Shown in pieces: positions 40,336-46,733 of a stretch of DNA of 46,733 nucleotides; position 1 is the first letter of the stretch, and the number at the start of each line of letters is the position of its first letter. This stretch comes from Acidobacteriota bacterium (lineage in GTDB: Bacteria; Acidobacteriota; Terriglobia; Bryobacterales; Bryobacteraceae): assembly GCA_003223115.1 (NCBI GenBank), contig QHXW01000272.1:1-46733 (forward strand). Reading direction: 5' to 3'. The position numbers were made by a program, and so were the translations under genes. The notes below the pieces were generated by a model. That model made no database searches and was not told the origin of the DNA. It saw only the letters and a list, made by a program, of their open reading frames with translations.

Positions 40336-43300
40336 ATGTCTCACATGAGGTTCTTACTTGGTGTGGTTCTGCTGCTGCTCGCCTTGGCGCCCACGACATA
40401 CTCACAGACAACATTTGCCAGTATCACTGGATCTGTCACGGATGCAACGGGCGCGGTAGTGCCCGGAGCGACGGTCACAGCGACTAACGTAGAAACCAAT
40501 ATCAAAACGACTGTGAAATCGAATGAAGATGGCAACTACACGGTCGCCCAACTCAAGCAGGGGACCTATACGGTCCGCGCGGAGGCGGCCGGTTTCAAAA
40601 GTTTCGTAATGGGTAGCGTTGGCCTGGTTGCCCGCGATGTCCGCCGCGTGGACGTCAGGCTGGAGATCGGCGATGTCGCCACGGAGGTCAAAGTCTCCGG
40701 GGGAGTTACGCTGATCGAGACGGAAACCGCCCGCATCAGCGATACAAAGGATTCGCTGGTGCTCAACGCCGTTCCGACGAACTCGCGCAGTTTGTGGGCG
40801 ATCCTCAACCTCTCACCCGGTTTGCAAGGGCAGGCTGGCAGCAGCGTGACGCGATTCGCCGGCAGCCGCGTGAACGAGAACAATTGGTCGATCGACGGGA
40901 CCACCTTTTCCGACGGAGTGGACAACACGCAGACTGGTCCACTGGCCAACTACATCGAGTCGTTCCAGGAAGTGAAGGTCGACCTCTCTAACAACTCCGC
41001 CGAGTTCGCCTCCATCGGCCAAGTAACCATCATCTCCAAGTCGGGAACCAACGAACTCCACGGCAGCCTGTTCGATTATTACTCCACTCCCTGGTTCCGC
41101 GCGAAAGGCTTTTTCGACTCCGCCCGTTCAACCGGTATCAGTCATTTTCCCGGAGGCTCCATCGGCGGCCCGGTCCGGATTCCAAAGATCTACGACGGAC
41201 GGAACAAGACCTTCTTCTACTTCTCGTACGAAACCTCGCGGGGCAGCGCGCGGCAGGATAGGTTGAACCCGACCGTTGCACCCGTGCCCTGGAGAACGGG
41301 GGACTTCTCCGGCCTGGGAACGCCGATCATTGATCCGTCGAGCGGTCTGCCGTTCTCGAATAACCAGATCCCGGCGGACCGGATAAATGCCGTCTCGAAA
41401 AAGATCCAGGCTAAGTTCTTTCCCGAGCCAAACTTCGGGGATCCGAACACTTTCCATACCCAGAACTACCGGGAACTCAAGATCCGGTCCTGGGACCCAT
41501 CGACCTACTGGACCACGCGCATCGACCATAAGGTCTCGGACAAGGACCAGATCATGGGAAGGTACACCTGGGTGCGCGGCTACAACCGCAACTGGGAGGG
41601 CAATCTGCCCACCATCGGGCAGCGGTGGCAACAGCGCGATGATCGCGCGGCAACTAGTTCCTACAGCCACTCGTTCCGCCCGAATCTGCTCAACGAATTT
41701 CGTTGGGGCTTTGGCCTAAACAATAACCCCATCAACTTCGATCTGAACCTGGGCTCGACACAGCACGGCCTCCAATTAGTGAAAGACCTCGGGTTAGTCG
41801 GCTTGGCGCCAAATTTGCCGGATGTCAACGGCATTCTCAGGCTGACCTTCAATAACGGGATGACAGGCCTGAACCAGTATCCGTGGCGGAAGAAAGGGTA
41901 CAGGACCCACTCCGAGGAATTTCAGGAGCACTTGAGCTGGTTTAAAGGCCGGCACAACCTAAAATTTGGGTTTAACATGCTCTGGGCCGAATGGGACGAC
42001 TTCGGCGCGAGCGACAACCTTTTCGGCAAAGTCGGCTTCACGAGCCGCTTCACTGGCAACCCTTATGCGGACTTCCTGCTCGGGATCCCGACCACGGCAG
42101 CCCGGGCGTTCCCGCCAGTGGAGGTAGCCCGGAACCGCTGGTCCTATGACTTCTTCGCAGCGGACGACTTCAAGATCAGCCCAAAACTGACGCTCAATCT
42201 GGGGGTGCGCTACGAACTGCACCTGAACTGGAGAGAGAACCACGACCTGATGTCGTTATTCGACATCAAGTCCGGTACACTCGTGATCCCGGACGGCTCA
42301 GCGTCTCGCGTTAGCTCTATTTTCCCAAGGGATTTCGTCGGGATCTCGGAGGCCAGCTCCGTCGGCTTTGATTCGAAGAGGCTGATTCACCAGCAAAAGC
42401 ACAACATCGCACCCCGGATTGGGCTGGCGTACCGGCCTTGGGGAAACAATACGGTGTTCCGGGCTGGCTGGGGACTGTTTTATAACGTGGTGCCGCTGGC
42501 TTACGCGCTGAACTTCGGCGATGTGCCGTTCCTGGTGGCGGAGCCATCCTACAACAACCCGAAAGACAACCCGCAGGTAATCTTCCCGCGCGTTTTTCCG
42601 GCCACCGGAACCGGCGGGCCGTCCGACACCAGTCTCTCGGCCGCGCAGAACCCGGCTTATAAGACGCCGTATTCCATGCAGTACAACTTCACCATCGAGC
42701 GGCAGCAGTGGAACACGGGATTCAGGGCCTCCTACATCGGGACCGCGATGCGCAAAGGTCCTTATGCGTATAACTACAACACGCCGGTGCCCGACGGGCG
42801 TCCCTTCATTGACAAGCCCAGGCCATTTCCCAATTTTCCGGAGATTGATTACGTCACCAACGGCGCCGGTCACCAATATAACGGTCTGACACTGGAGGCC
42901 CTGCGGCACCTGGCCAACGGGCTGTATTTCCAGAGTTCGTGGACCTGGGCGCGCGACCGCTACGACCTGGATTACAACTGGGACTTCGATCTGTGGCAGT
43001 TCTTCTCGGAGAACCCTCGCGATCGTCACCGTGAAGTCGGTCCCGCCATGGAGATTCCGACACACCGGTGGACCTCGAATTTCATCTATCAGCTTCCGTT
43101 CGGCAAAGGCCGCAAATTCGCCTCGGGCGTCAACAGGCTTGCGAACCTTTTGGTCGGCGGCTGGGAGATGAGCGGCATCTACACGTTGCAGACCGGCATG
43201 TTCCTGACTCCGTTCTGGTCGGGCGACGATCCAGTGGGCATCGCATTCACCGATTCGAGCACCCCTGCCTCCGTCACGATGCGCCCGGACATTCTGAAAA

Positions 43301-43656
43301 ATCCCAATTTATCCGGTGGGCAGCGCACTATCGAACGCTGGTTCGACACAAGTGCCTTTGCACCTCCGCAGCCGGGCCAGTTTGGGACGTCAGGCAAGGG
43401 CGTCATCAAAGGACCAGGCGTGAACGTCATGTCGTTCGGCCTCGCCAAGGAGTTCGTGTTCAACGAGAAAGTCAGGCTGCGTTGGGAGATGACCGCAAAC
43501 AATTTTCTCAATCATCCGAACTGGCAGAACCCATCAACCGATATCACCGATTCGAGTTTTGGAGTGATCACCAGCGATGGCGGCGTTACCGACGGATCCG
43601 TTGGCGACAGGGCGGGCGCCCGTGCATTCCGCATGGGTCTCCGGCTCCAGTTTTAG
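40336..43656 (+). CDS. Oar-like TonB-dependent outer-membrane receptor with carboxypeptidase-regulatory domain
   Basis: 1106 residues, ATG 40336, with a strong Shine-Dalgarno (GGGGAGAGGGG). Signal peptide MRFLLGVVLLLLALAPTTYS. Residues ~25-110 are a carboxypeptidase-regulatory-like beta sandwich (GSVTDATGAVVPGATVTATN, TYTVRAEAAGFKSF). The plug domain covers ~115-235 (TNSRSLWAILNLSPGLQGQA, NNSAEFASIGQVTIISKSGT, NELHGSLFDYYST). The rest is a beta barrel with aromatic-rich strands and ends in MGLRLQF, a typical C-terminal outer-membrane sorting signal with terminal Phe. These Oar-type receptors are highly amplified in Acidobacteria and are thought to import glycans or peptides using TonB energy. 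An upstream TATATT may be the -10 box. No partner SusD-like gene is present. Confidence 0.93.
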   Translation: MSHMRFLLGVVLLLLALAPTTYSQTTFASITGSVTDATGAVVPGATVTATNVETNIKTTVKSNEDGNYTVAQLKQGTYTVRAEAAGFKSFVMGSVGLVARDVRRVDVRLEIGDVATEVKVSGGVTLIETETARISDTKDSLVLNAVPTNSRSLWAILNLSPGLQGQAGSSVTRFAGSRVNENNWSIDGTTFSDGVDNTQTGPLANYIESFQEVKVDLSNNSAEFASIGQVTIISKSGTNELHGSLFDYYSTPWFRAKGFFDSARSTGISHFPGGSIGGPVRIPKIYDGRNKTFFYFSYETSRGSARQDRLNPTVAPVPWRTGDFSGLGTPIIDPSSGLPFSNNQIPADRINAVSKKIQAKFFPEPNFGDPNTFHTQNYRELKIRSWDPSTYWTTRIDHKVSDKDQIMGRYTWVRGYNRNWEGNLPTIGQRWQQRDDRAATSSYSHSFRPNLLNEFRWGFGLNNNPINFDLNLGSTQHGLQLVKDLGLVGLAPNLPDVNGILRLTFNNGMTGLNQYPWRKKGYRTHSEEFQEHLSWFKGRHNLKFGFNMLWAEWDDFGASDNLFGKVGFTSRFTGNPYADFLLGIPTTAARAFPPVEVARNRWSYDFFAADDFKISPKLTLNLGVRYELHLNWRENHDLMSLFDIKSGTLVIPDGSASRVSSIFPRDFVGISEASSVGFDSKRLIHQQKHNIAPRIGLAYRPWGNNTVFRAGWGLFYNVVPLAYALNFGDVPFLVAEPSYNNPKDNPQVIFPRVFPATGTGGPSDTSLSAAQNPAYKTPYSMQYNFTIERQQWNTGFRASYIGTAMRKGPYAYNYNTPVPDGRPFIDKPRPFPNFPEIDYVTNGAGHQYNGLTLEALRHLANGLYFQSSWTWARDRYDLDYNWDFDLWQFFSENPRDRHREVGPAMEIPTHRWTSNFIYQLPFGKGRKFASGVNRLANLLVGGWEMSGIYTLQTGMFLTPFWSGDDPVGIAFTDSSTPASVTMRPDILKNPNLSGGQRTIERWFDTSAFAPPQPGQFGTSGKGVIKGPGVNVMSFGLAKEFVFNEKVRLRWEMTANNFLNHPNWQNPSTDITDSSFGVITSDGGVTDGSVGDRAGARAFRMGLRLQF

Positions 43657-43843
43657 TTAGCTCGTTTGCGGTTGCTACGGCTTTCTTCTGTTCCCACAGC
43701 CCGCAGATGTTCCTCTGCGGATCTATGATGGCCGCGACTGCGCCGACGCCCGGTATCGGCGTCTTCGGCAGCGCCACCTGCGCACCGAGCTTCGTGGCCT
43801 TCTCGATCGCCGCATCGATGCTCGCTACGTCCACGTAATTCAT
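43586..43843 (-). CDS. C-terminal half of a split VOC/glyoxalase-like protein
   Basis: From ATG 43843 it reads MNYVDVASIDAAIEKATKLG, AQVALPKTPIPGVGAVAAII and DPQRNICGLWEQKK, the second beta-alpha-beta-beta-beta module of a vicinal-oxygen-chelate protein; the metal-ligand region DP-N--GLWE is present. The last ~30 residues run antisense into the TonB receptor gene and look unoriginal. It overlaps the N-terminal half by 4 nt (ATGA), a possible stop-restart coupling. See the N-terminal half for the cause. Confidence 0.7.
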   Translation of the reverse strand: MNYVDVASIDAAIEKATKLGAQVALPKTPIPGVGAVAAIIDPQRNICGLWEQKKAVATANELTKTGAGDPCGMHGRPPCRQRIRR

Positions 43844-43848
43844 TTCAT
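43839..43848 (-). repeat. Exact 5-bp tandem duplication splitting the VOC gene
   Basis: TTCAT twice on the plus strand (ATGAA twice in the coding direction). One copy is enough for an uninterrupted VOC-family reading frame. Confidence 0.88.
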
Positions 43849-44049
43849 CCAGGGCTGCTGCGCGTGCTGCCGCTGCATGACGGCTCCGTTAATGCCCGGC
43901 CCATCCGAGCCTGTCTCGCAAAGCCAGTATTCCGGACCCGGAATGGGCGCCTTCTGAAACTTCCAGCCGAACAGGTCGCCGTAAAACTTCGTCAGCGCCT
44001 CCGGCTGATTGGCCGGAATCTCAAAATGTACGATGCGGTTGTTAGCCAT
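43840..44049 (-). CDS. N-terminal half of a split VOC/glyoxalase-like protein
   Basis: 69 residues, ATG 44049: MANNRIVHFEIPANQPEALT, KFYGDLFGWKFQKAPIPGPE, YWLCETGSDG and GGINGAVM-type GPGINGAVMQRQHAQQ, then PWMK and a stop. This is the first module of a VOC-family protein. An exact 5-bp tandem duplication (43839-43843 and 43844-43848) shifts the frame; removing one copy restores PWMNYVDVASIDAA. The duplication creates both the stop and the ATG of the second half. It may still be expressed as two pieces, or be a pseudogene. Confidence 0.75.
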   Translation of the reverse strand: MANNRIVHFEIPANQPEALTKFYGDLFGWKFQKAPIPGPEYWLCETGSDGPGINGAVMQRQHAQQPWMK

Positions 44050-44167
44050 GGTTCACTCCTCATTAAGAACGGAAAATGTTTTCGGGAACTATCGAGCTTA
44101 GCATAACGACGTCGCCTCCCGTCAAAAATCGACACGCGAAATCGCGCGCCGCAGTTAGGTAATGTGG

Positions 44168-44989
44168 TCAGGCGGTATTGCTCGCGTTGTTGACGGCTGG
44201 GAAATGCTCACTCATCCACGCGCGCCACAAAGGCTCGTCATGTGCGGCGGTGGCGGATGCCCGATCGCCGTAGAAGTAAAAACCGACTGCGAGAAAAACC
44301 CGGGCGCCGATGCCGCAGGTGTTCAGGAACGCGGCGCCCGGCGCGGGCTCGTCGAGCAGCAGCATTGCGTAAGGGTGCCGGTCTTCCCGGATCGCTTCGA
44401 CGACTCCGGCTACCGGCGGCGCGCCTGCACTCGTGTTCCTGCGTTGGCCCAATGTGGCTCCGCCCAAGCCGAGCGAACCGACCAGTGCATCCCAGGCTTT
44501 CGATTCGGGCCCGGGGGCAAAACCCGTCACTTGAAACGTCGAGCAGGGGCGGCCACGGAAGTGAGTCAGATAAAGCCGCAGGATGAGGAAAAAGGCCGGC
44601 CAGCCGGATTCGGTGCTCTCGAGCTGATCGTCCCAATCATCGGTGCTCGCGAAGAGGCTGTGCACCACGCGTACAACGCAGGTGCCGCCGGAGCGCGCTT
44701 CGACAGTCCACTCGGTGGCGAGCATGGGAGCATTTGGACCCAGGTCCCCGCTTTCGGCGGCCAGCCGGTGCGGCGGATCCCACTCCGTGATGGTCGCGGA
44801 GGAGTCCATGCCCGGGCCGAAGTGGCAAGTGATGGCGCCACCTTCGCGTTCGTCGAGTTCCGCGGGGACGAACCAGGACGAGACTCCGGGCCCCGTAGCG
44901 ATGGCCTGCCAGACTTCCTCCGGCGTGCCGGGAACTTCAACTTCGACCTGGACCGACCGGCGTCCAGATGCCTCTTTCTTCACGCTCAT
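44168..44989 (-). CDS. SRPBCC/AHSA1-type protein (long form)
   Basis: 273 residues, ATG 44989. The first ~150 residues are a START-like fold (VQVEVEVPGTPEEVWQAIAT, GPGVSSWFVPAELDEREGGA, TITEWDPPHRLAAESGDLGP, ATEWTVEARSGGTCVVRVVH). The C-terminal ~110 residues form a second, less typical domain (MLLLDEPAPGAAFLNTCGIG, ARVFLAVGFYFYGD), as in long AHSA1-type proteins. Its start overlaps the HTH gene by 4 nt (ATGA), so the pair is coupled. The ligand is unknown. Confidence 0.9.
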   Translation of the reverse strand: MSVKKEASGRRSVQVEVEVPGTPEEVWQAIATGPGVSSWFVPAELDEREGGAITCHFGPGMDSSATITEWDPPHRLAAESGDLGPNAPMLATEWTVEARSGGTCVVRVVHSLFASTDDWDDQLESTESGWPAFFLILRLYLTHFRGRPCSTFQVTGFAPGPESKAWDALVGSLGLGGATLGQRRNTSAGAPPVAGVVEAIREDRHPYAMLLLDEPAPGAAFLNTCGIGARVFLAVGFYFYGDRASATAAHDEPLWRAWMSEHFPAVNNASNTA

Positions 44990-45588
44990 GATGGCTCCTT
45001 GATCTGAGATTTGTACGGCAGAGGATGTGCGACTAACACAAGACGATGTGCCCGGCCGCCGGACGCGGATGCATCGTGATAGCGCGAGACTAGCGCTGTG
45101 ACGGCCGTGGTGAGGTCGCTGCTGAAGGCGGCGCGATCCGCTGCAGACCGGAACCGGACCACAGTGTCGAGCGACAGAGTGGGCAGGCGCTTGCCGAGCT
45201 CTTCTGAACAGCGCACGAAACCGCCGACCTCGCGAATGATGCGGGCGGCCAGAGCGATGAGATAGCTCGCGGATAGACGGTCTCGCTCACGGTCCGGATC
45301 TGCGCCCGCCGGGCCCAGCGCGCTGGGCGAGACGACGTAGGAAGCAGCAGTCGCAACCAGCAGGCGTTCGGTCAGACCGCCCCATTTGCGTTTTTCCGCG
45401 ACTCGAACCAACCGGTGCTCCTCGAGGGCTCGCAGATGATAGTTGACCTTCTGGCGCGCAATACGTAAGCGCGCGGCGAGCGTCGCGGCGGAAGCAGGCT
45501 CGGACAATTCCGCGAGCAGCCGGCTCCTTACCGGCTCGAGGGCAACCACCGCGGCCGCCGAATCATCGATGACCTCGATGTCGAGCAT
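44986..45588 (-). CDS. Winged-helix (ArsR-like) transcriptional regulator
   Basis: 200 residues, ATG 45588. The winged helix lies at ~15-75: VVALEPVRSRLLAELSEPAS, AATLAARLRIARQKVNYHLR and ALEEHRLVRVAEKRKWGGLT. The remaining ~120 residues form a helical C-terminal part (ASYLIALAARIIREVGGFVR) with no recognised ligand site. It is the first gene of a two-gene operon with the SRPBCC protein. The promoter upstream is embedded in a perfect palindrome, suggesting autoregulation. Confidence 0.88.
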   Translation of the reverse strand: MLDIEVIDDSAAAVVALEPVRSRLLAELSEPASAATLAARLRIARQKVNYHLRALEEHRLVRVAEKRKWGGLTERLLVATAASYVVSPSALGPAGADPDRERDRLSASYLIALAARIIREVGGFVRCSEELGKRLPTLSLDTVVRFRSAADRAAFSSDLTTAVTALVSRYHDASASGGRAHRLVLVAHPLPYKSQIKEPS

Positions 45589-45594
45589 GGCGCA

Positions 45595-45623
45595 ATTACA
45601 TCATTGACAACTTTTATTGTCAA
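45595..45623 (-). promoter_or_regulatory. Sigma-70-type promoter of the HTH/SRPBCC operon
   Basis: On the minus strand TTGACA (45623-45618), 17-nt spacer, TGTAAT (45600-45595). The start codon is only 7 nt beyond the -10 box, so the message is almost leaderless. Confidence 0.75.
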
Positions 45624-45624
45624 T
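45603..45624. promoter_or_regulatory. Palindromic operator overlapping the promoter
   Basis: ATTGACAA (45603-45610) and TTGTCAAT (45617-45624) are perfect 8-bp inverted repeats with a 6-nt spacer. One arm contains the -35 box itself and the other lies in the spacer, so a bound dimer would exclude RNA polymerase. The adjacent HTH protein is the obvious candidate repressor. Confidence 0.75.
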
Positions 45625-45686
45625 AGCATGTTTTATGAAATTTTCGTAATGGGACGAGGCGTCCGGGCGCTGTTGGGTACGTTCAA

Positions 45687-46733
45687 CTACTCGTATCGCA
45701 ACGCTATGATCGGATCGATCCAGGCCGCTTTGACTGCAGGGACCCAGCAGGCAAGTAAGGCTGTTGCGCCCAGCGCCGCGCCCACGGCCGCGAACGTTTG
45801 AGGATCGTTTGGCTTCACGTCATAAAGTAAGCTGGCCATCAGGCGCGTCAGGCCCAGCGCAGCCGCGAGGCCGATGCCGATACTGGCAAATGCCGTTCGC
45901 ATCCCTTGCCCGACCACCATACGCACGATTTCACCACGCTGAGCGCCCAGTGCCATGCGTACGCCGATCTCGTGTGAGCGTTGCGCCACCGAGTATGCGA
46001 TTACTCCGTAGATCCCGACTAACGCCAACAACAGCGCTGTAACCGCGAAAGCTCCCAGCAGAAACATATTGAAGCGGCGCGGTGCAATCGAGTCGTTGAG
46101 CGCTTGCTCGAACGGTTTGGAGTTCATATACGGGCTGGGTCCGGTCAATGTTGAGAATCAGCTCCGGATGGAGGGCGCGAATGCCAGAGCATCACGAGAC
46201 TTCCGCAGGGACCACCCTCACAGAGCGGGGAGTCACTGGCGATCGCTCATACGGATCGACTTCTGTTGAAGGCGGCGTCCAGGCGCCAGTATTTGAAGTC
46301 CGCGACCACGCCCGCAATCGTGCCGATCAGAAACGAGCCACTGAGATGCCTGCCGAGCGGGTCGCCACCAATCAACTGACGAGCACAAGTTTGGTTCACG
46401 AGAATAGCAAATAGATCACTGTTGGCGGGCCACCGCCCTTGGGAGGAGAGGCACACCGATGGCGCGCAGATATCCGGGCGACACGAATCGGATGGCGGCA
46501 AACGGCTCTTCGCGAAGTGGTGATGTTGCGGGAGCGCCCTCCACATGAACGGAGGTATTCAGAGTCCCACAGTCAAGACCGACCGCCTGAACTCCTGGCA
46601 CGGTCTCGATGCGGCATAGTAACTCTTGCGTGCACCCCCGTTTGCGAGACCAAGTGCGGTATTGAGCACCCGAGAGCGAAACCCTCATGACGAGCGTCTT
46701 CTCGGGAGTGAATCCCGGCGGGAAAGCATTCAT
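45687..46733 (-). pseudogene. ADOP-type ABC permease, frameshifted and cut by the window edge
   Basis: Pieces in three frames: from the right edge FTPEKTLVMRVSLSGAQYRT, RIETVPGVQAVGLDC and AIRFVSPGYLRAIGVPLL; then GRWPANSDLFAILVNQTCAR, QLIGGDPLGRHLSG and GTIAGVVADFKYWRLDA; then TQPVYELQT and EQALNDSIAPRRFNMFLLGA, FAVTALLLALVGIYGVIAYS, SHEIGVRMALGAQRGEIVRM, ending DPIIALRYE at 45687. This order is the core and last transmembrane block of acidobacterial duplicated orphan permeases. Frameshifts lie near 46440, 46250-46140 and 46110. It is probably not functional. The gene continues beyond the window. Confidence 0.8.

Noticed and set aside
42298-43065. A 255-residue minus-strand open frame and a 256-residue plus-strand frame near it
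   Set aside because: Both are shadows of the TonB-dependent receptor barrel region.
1-46733. CRISPR arrays
   Set aside because: No regularly spaced repeats with unique spacers were seen; all repeats found are single pairs.
9765-46733. Explaining all frameshifts as sequencing error
   Set aside because: Single-base breaks at homopolymers could be errors, but the 10-bp and 5-bp tandem duplications, large internal deletions and element insertions cannot, and many long genes are intact. It remains possible for the collagen-like gene.

Overview
The window looks like chromosomal DNA from an acidobacterium of the Solibacter/Bryobacter type. The evidence is three secreted proteins ending in the Solibacter-type C-terminal domain (TIGR03437-like), a large Oar-like TonB-dependent receptor, two decayed permeases of the acidobacterial duplicated orphan permease (ADOP) type, PadR and ArsR regulators, many Gfo/Idh/MocA oxidoreductases, and high G+C coding sequence. 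No rRNA, no intact tRNA and no CRISPR array were seen.

Layout. 0-2.2 kb: the tail of a PQQ-sugar-dehydrogenase-like/Solibacter-domain fusion, a Tat-exported sugar isomerase/epimerase-like protein, and an ISAzo13-type transposase scrap. 2.2-7.8 kb: a ROK kinase diverging from a tightly packed catabolic operon (SIS sugar isomerase, Gfo/Idh/MocA, SDR, MetE-like, UlaG-like metallohydrolase), whose last gene is broken by short tandem duplications. 7.8-14.2 kb: secreted repeat proteins with the Solibacter domain, a frameshifted collagen-like/beta-propeller gene, msrA and a small membrane protein. 14.2-19.4 kb: a group II intron relic next to a four-gene transposition cassette (zinc-ribbon DUF6431-like protein, Mu/Tn7-type DDE transposase, ExeA/TnsC-like AAA ATPase, RecA-fold ATPase), bracketed by 46-bp perfect direct repeats. 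19.5-25.5 kb (minus strand): PQQ-propeller protein, M24 peptidase and sodium-solute symporter in one operon, then a DUF167 protein and a Wzt-like ABC ATPase. 25.5-27.8 kb: gene debris and a second group II intron relic. 28-31.1 kb: a parvulin lipoprotein, a Gfo/Idh/MocA oxidoreductase and an RlmA-like methyltransferase. 31.1-38.0 kb: small DNA-binding and hypothetical genes, an FtsH-periplasmic-domain membrane protein, PadR regulators, an oxidoreductase, ADOP debris, and an ArsR/SRPBCC/membrane/DUF1801 operon. 38.1-40.2 kb: a graveyard of two kinase/TolB gene tails, a third group II intron relic, an IS110 fragment and a ~400-bp terminal-inverted-repeat element. 40.3-46.7 kb: the TonB-dependent receptor, a split glyoxalase-like gene, an HTH/SRPBCC operon with a clear promoter-operator, and a broken ADOP permease at the window edge.

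How the genes fit together. The intact parts describe a heterotroph that takes up and processes carbohydrates and peptides: an outer-membrane receptor, a sugar isomerase/oxidoreductase operon, and a symporter with a peptidase. Around them the region is heavily eroded by mobile elements and frameshifts, several of which are exact 5-bp or near-exact 10-bp tandem duplications. The best candidate for a poorly described system is the four-gene transposition cassette at 15.07-18.85 kb.
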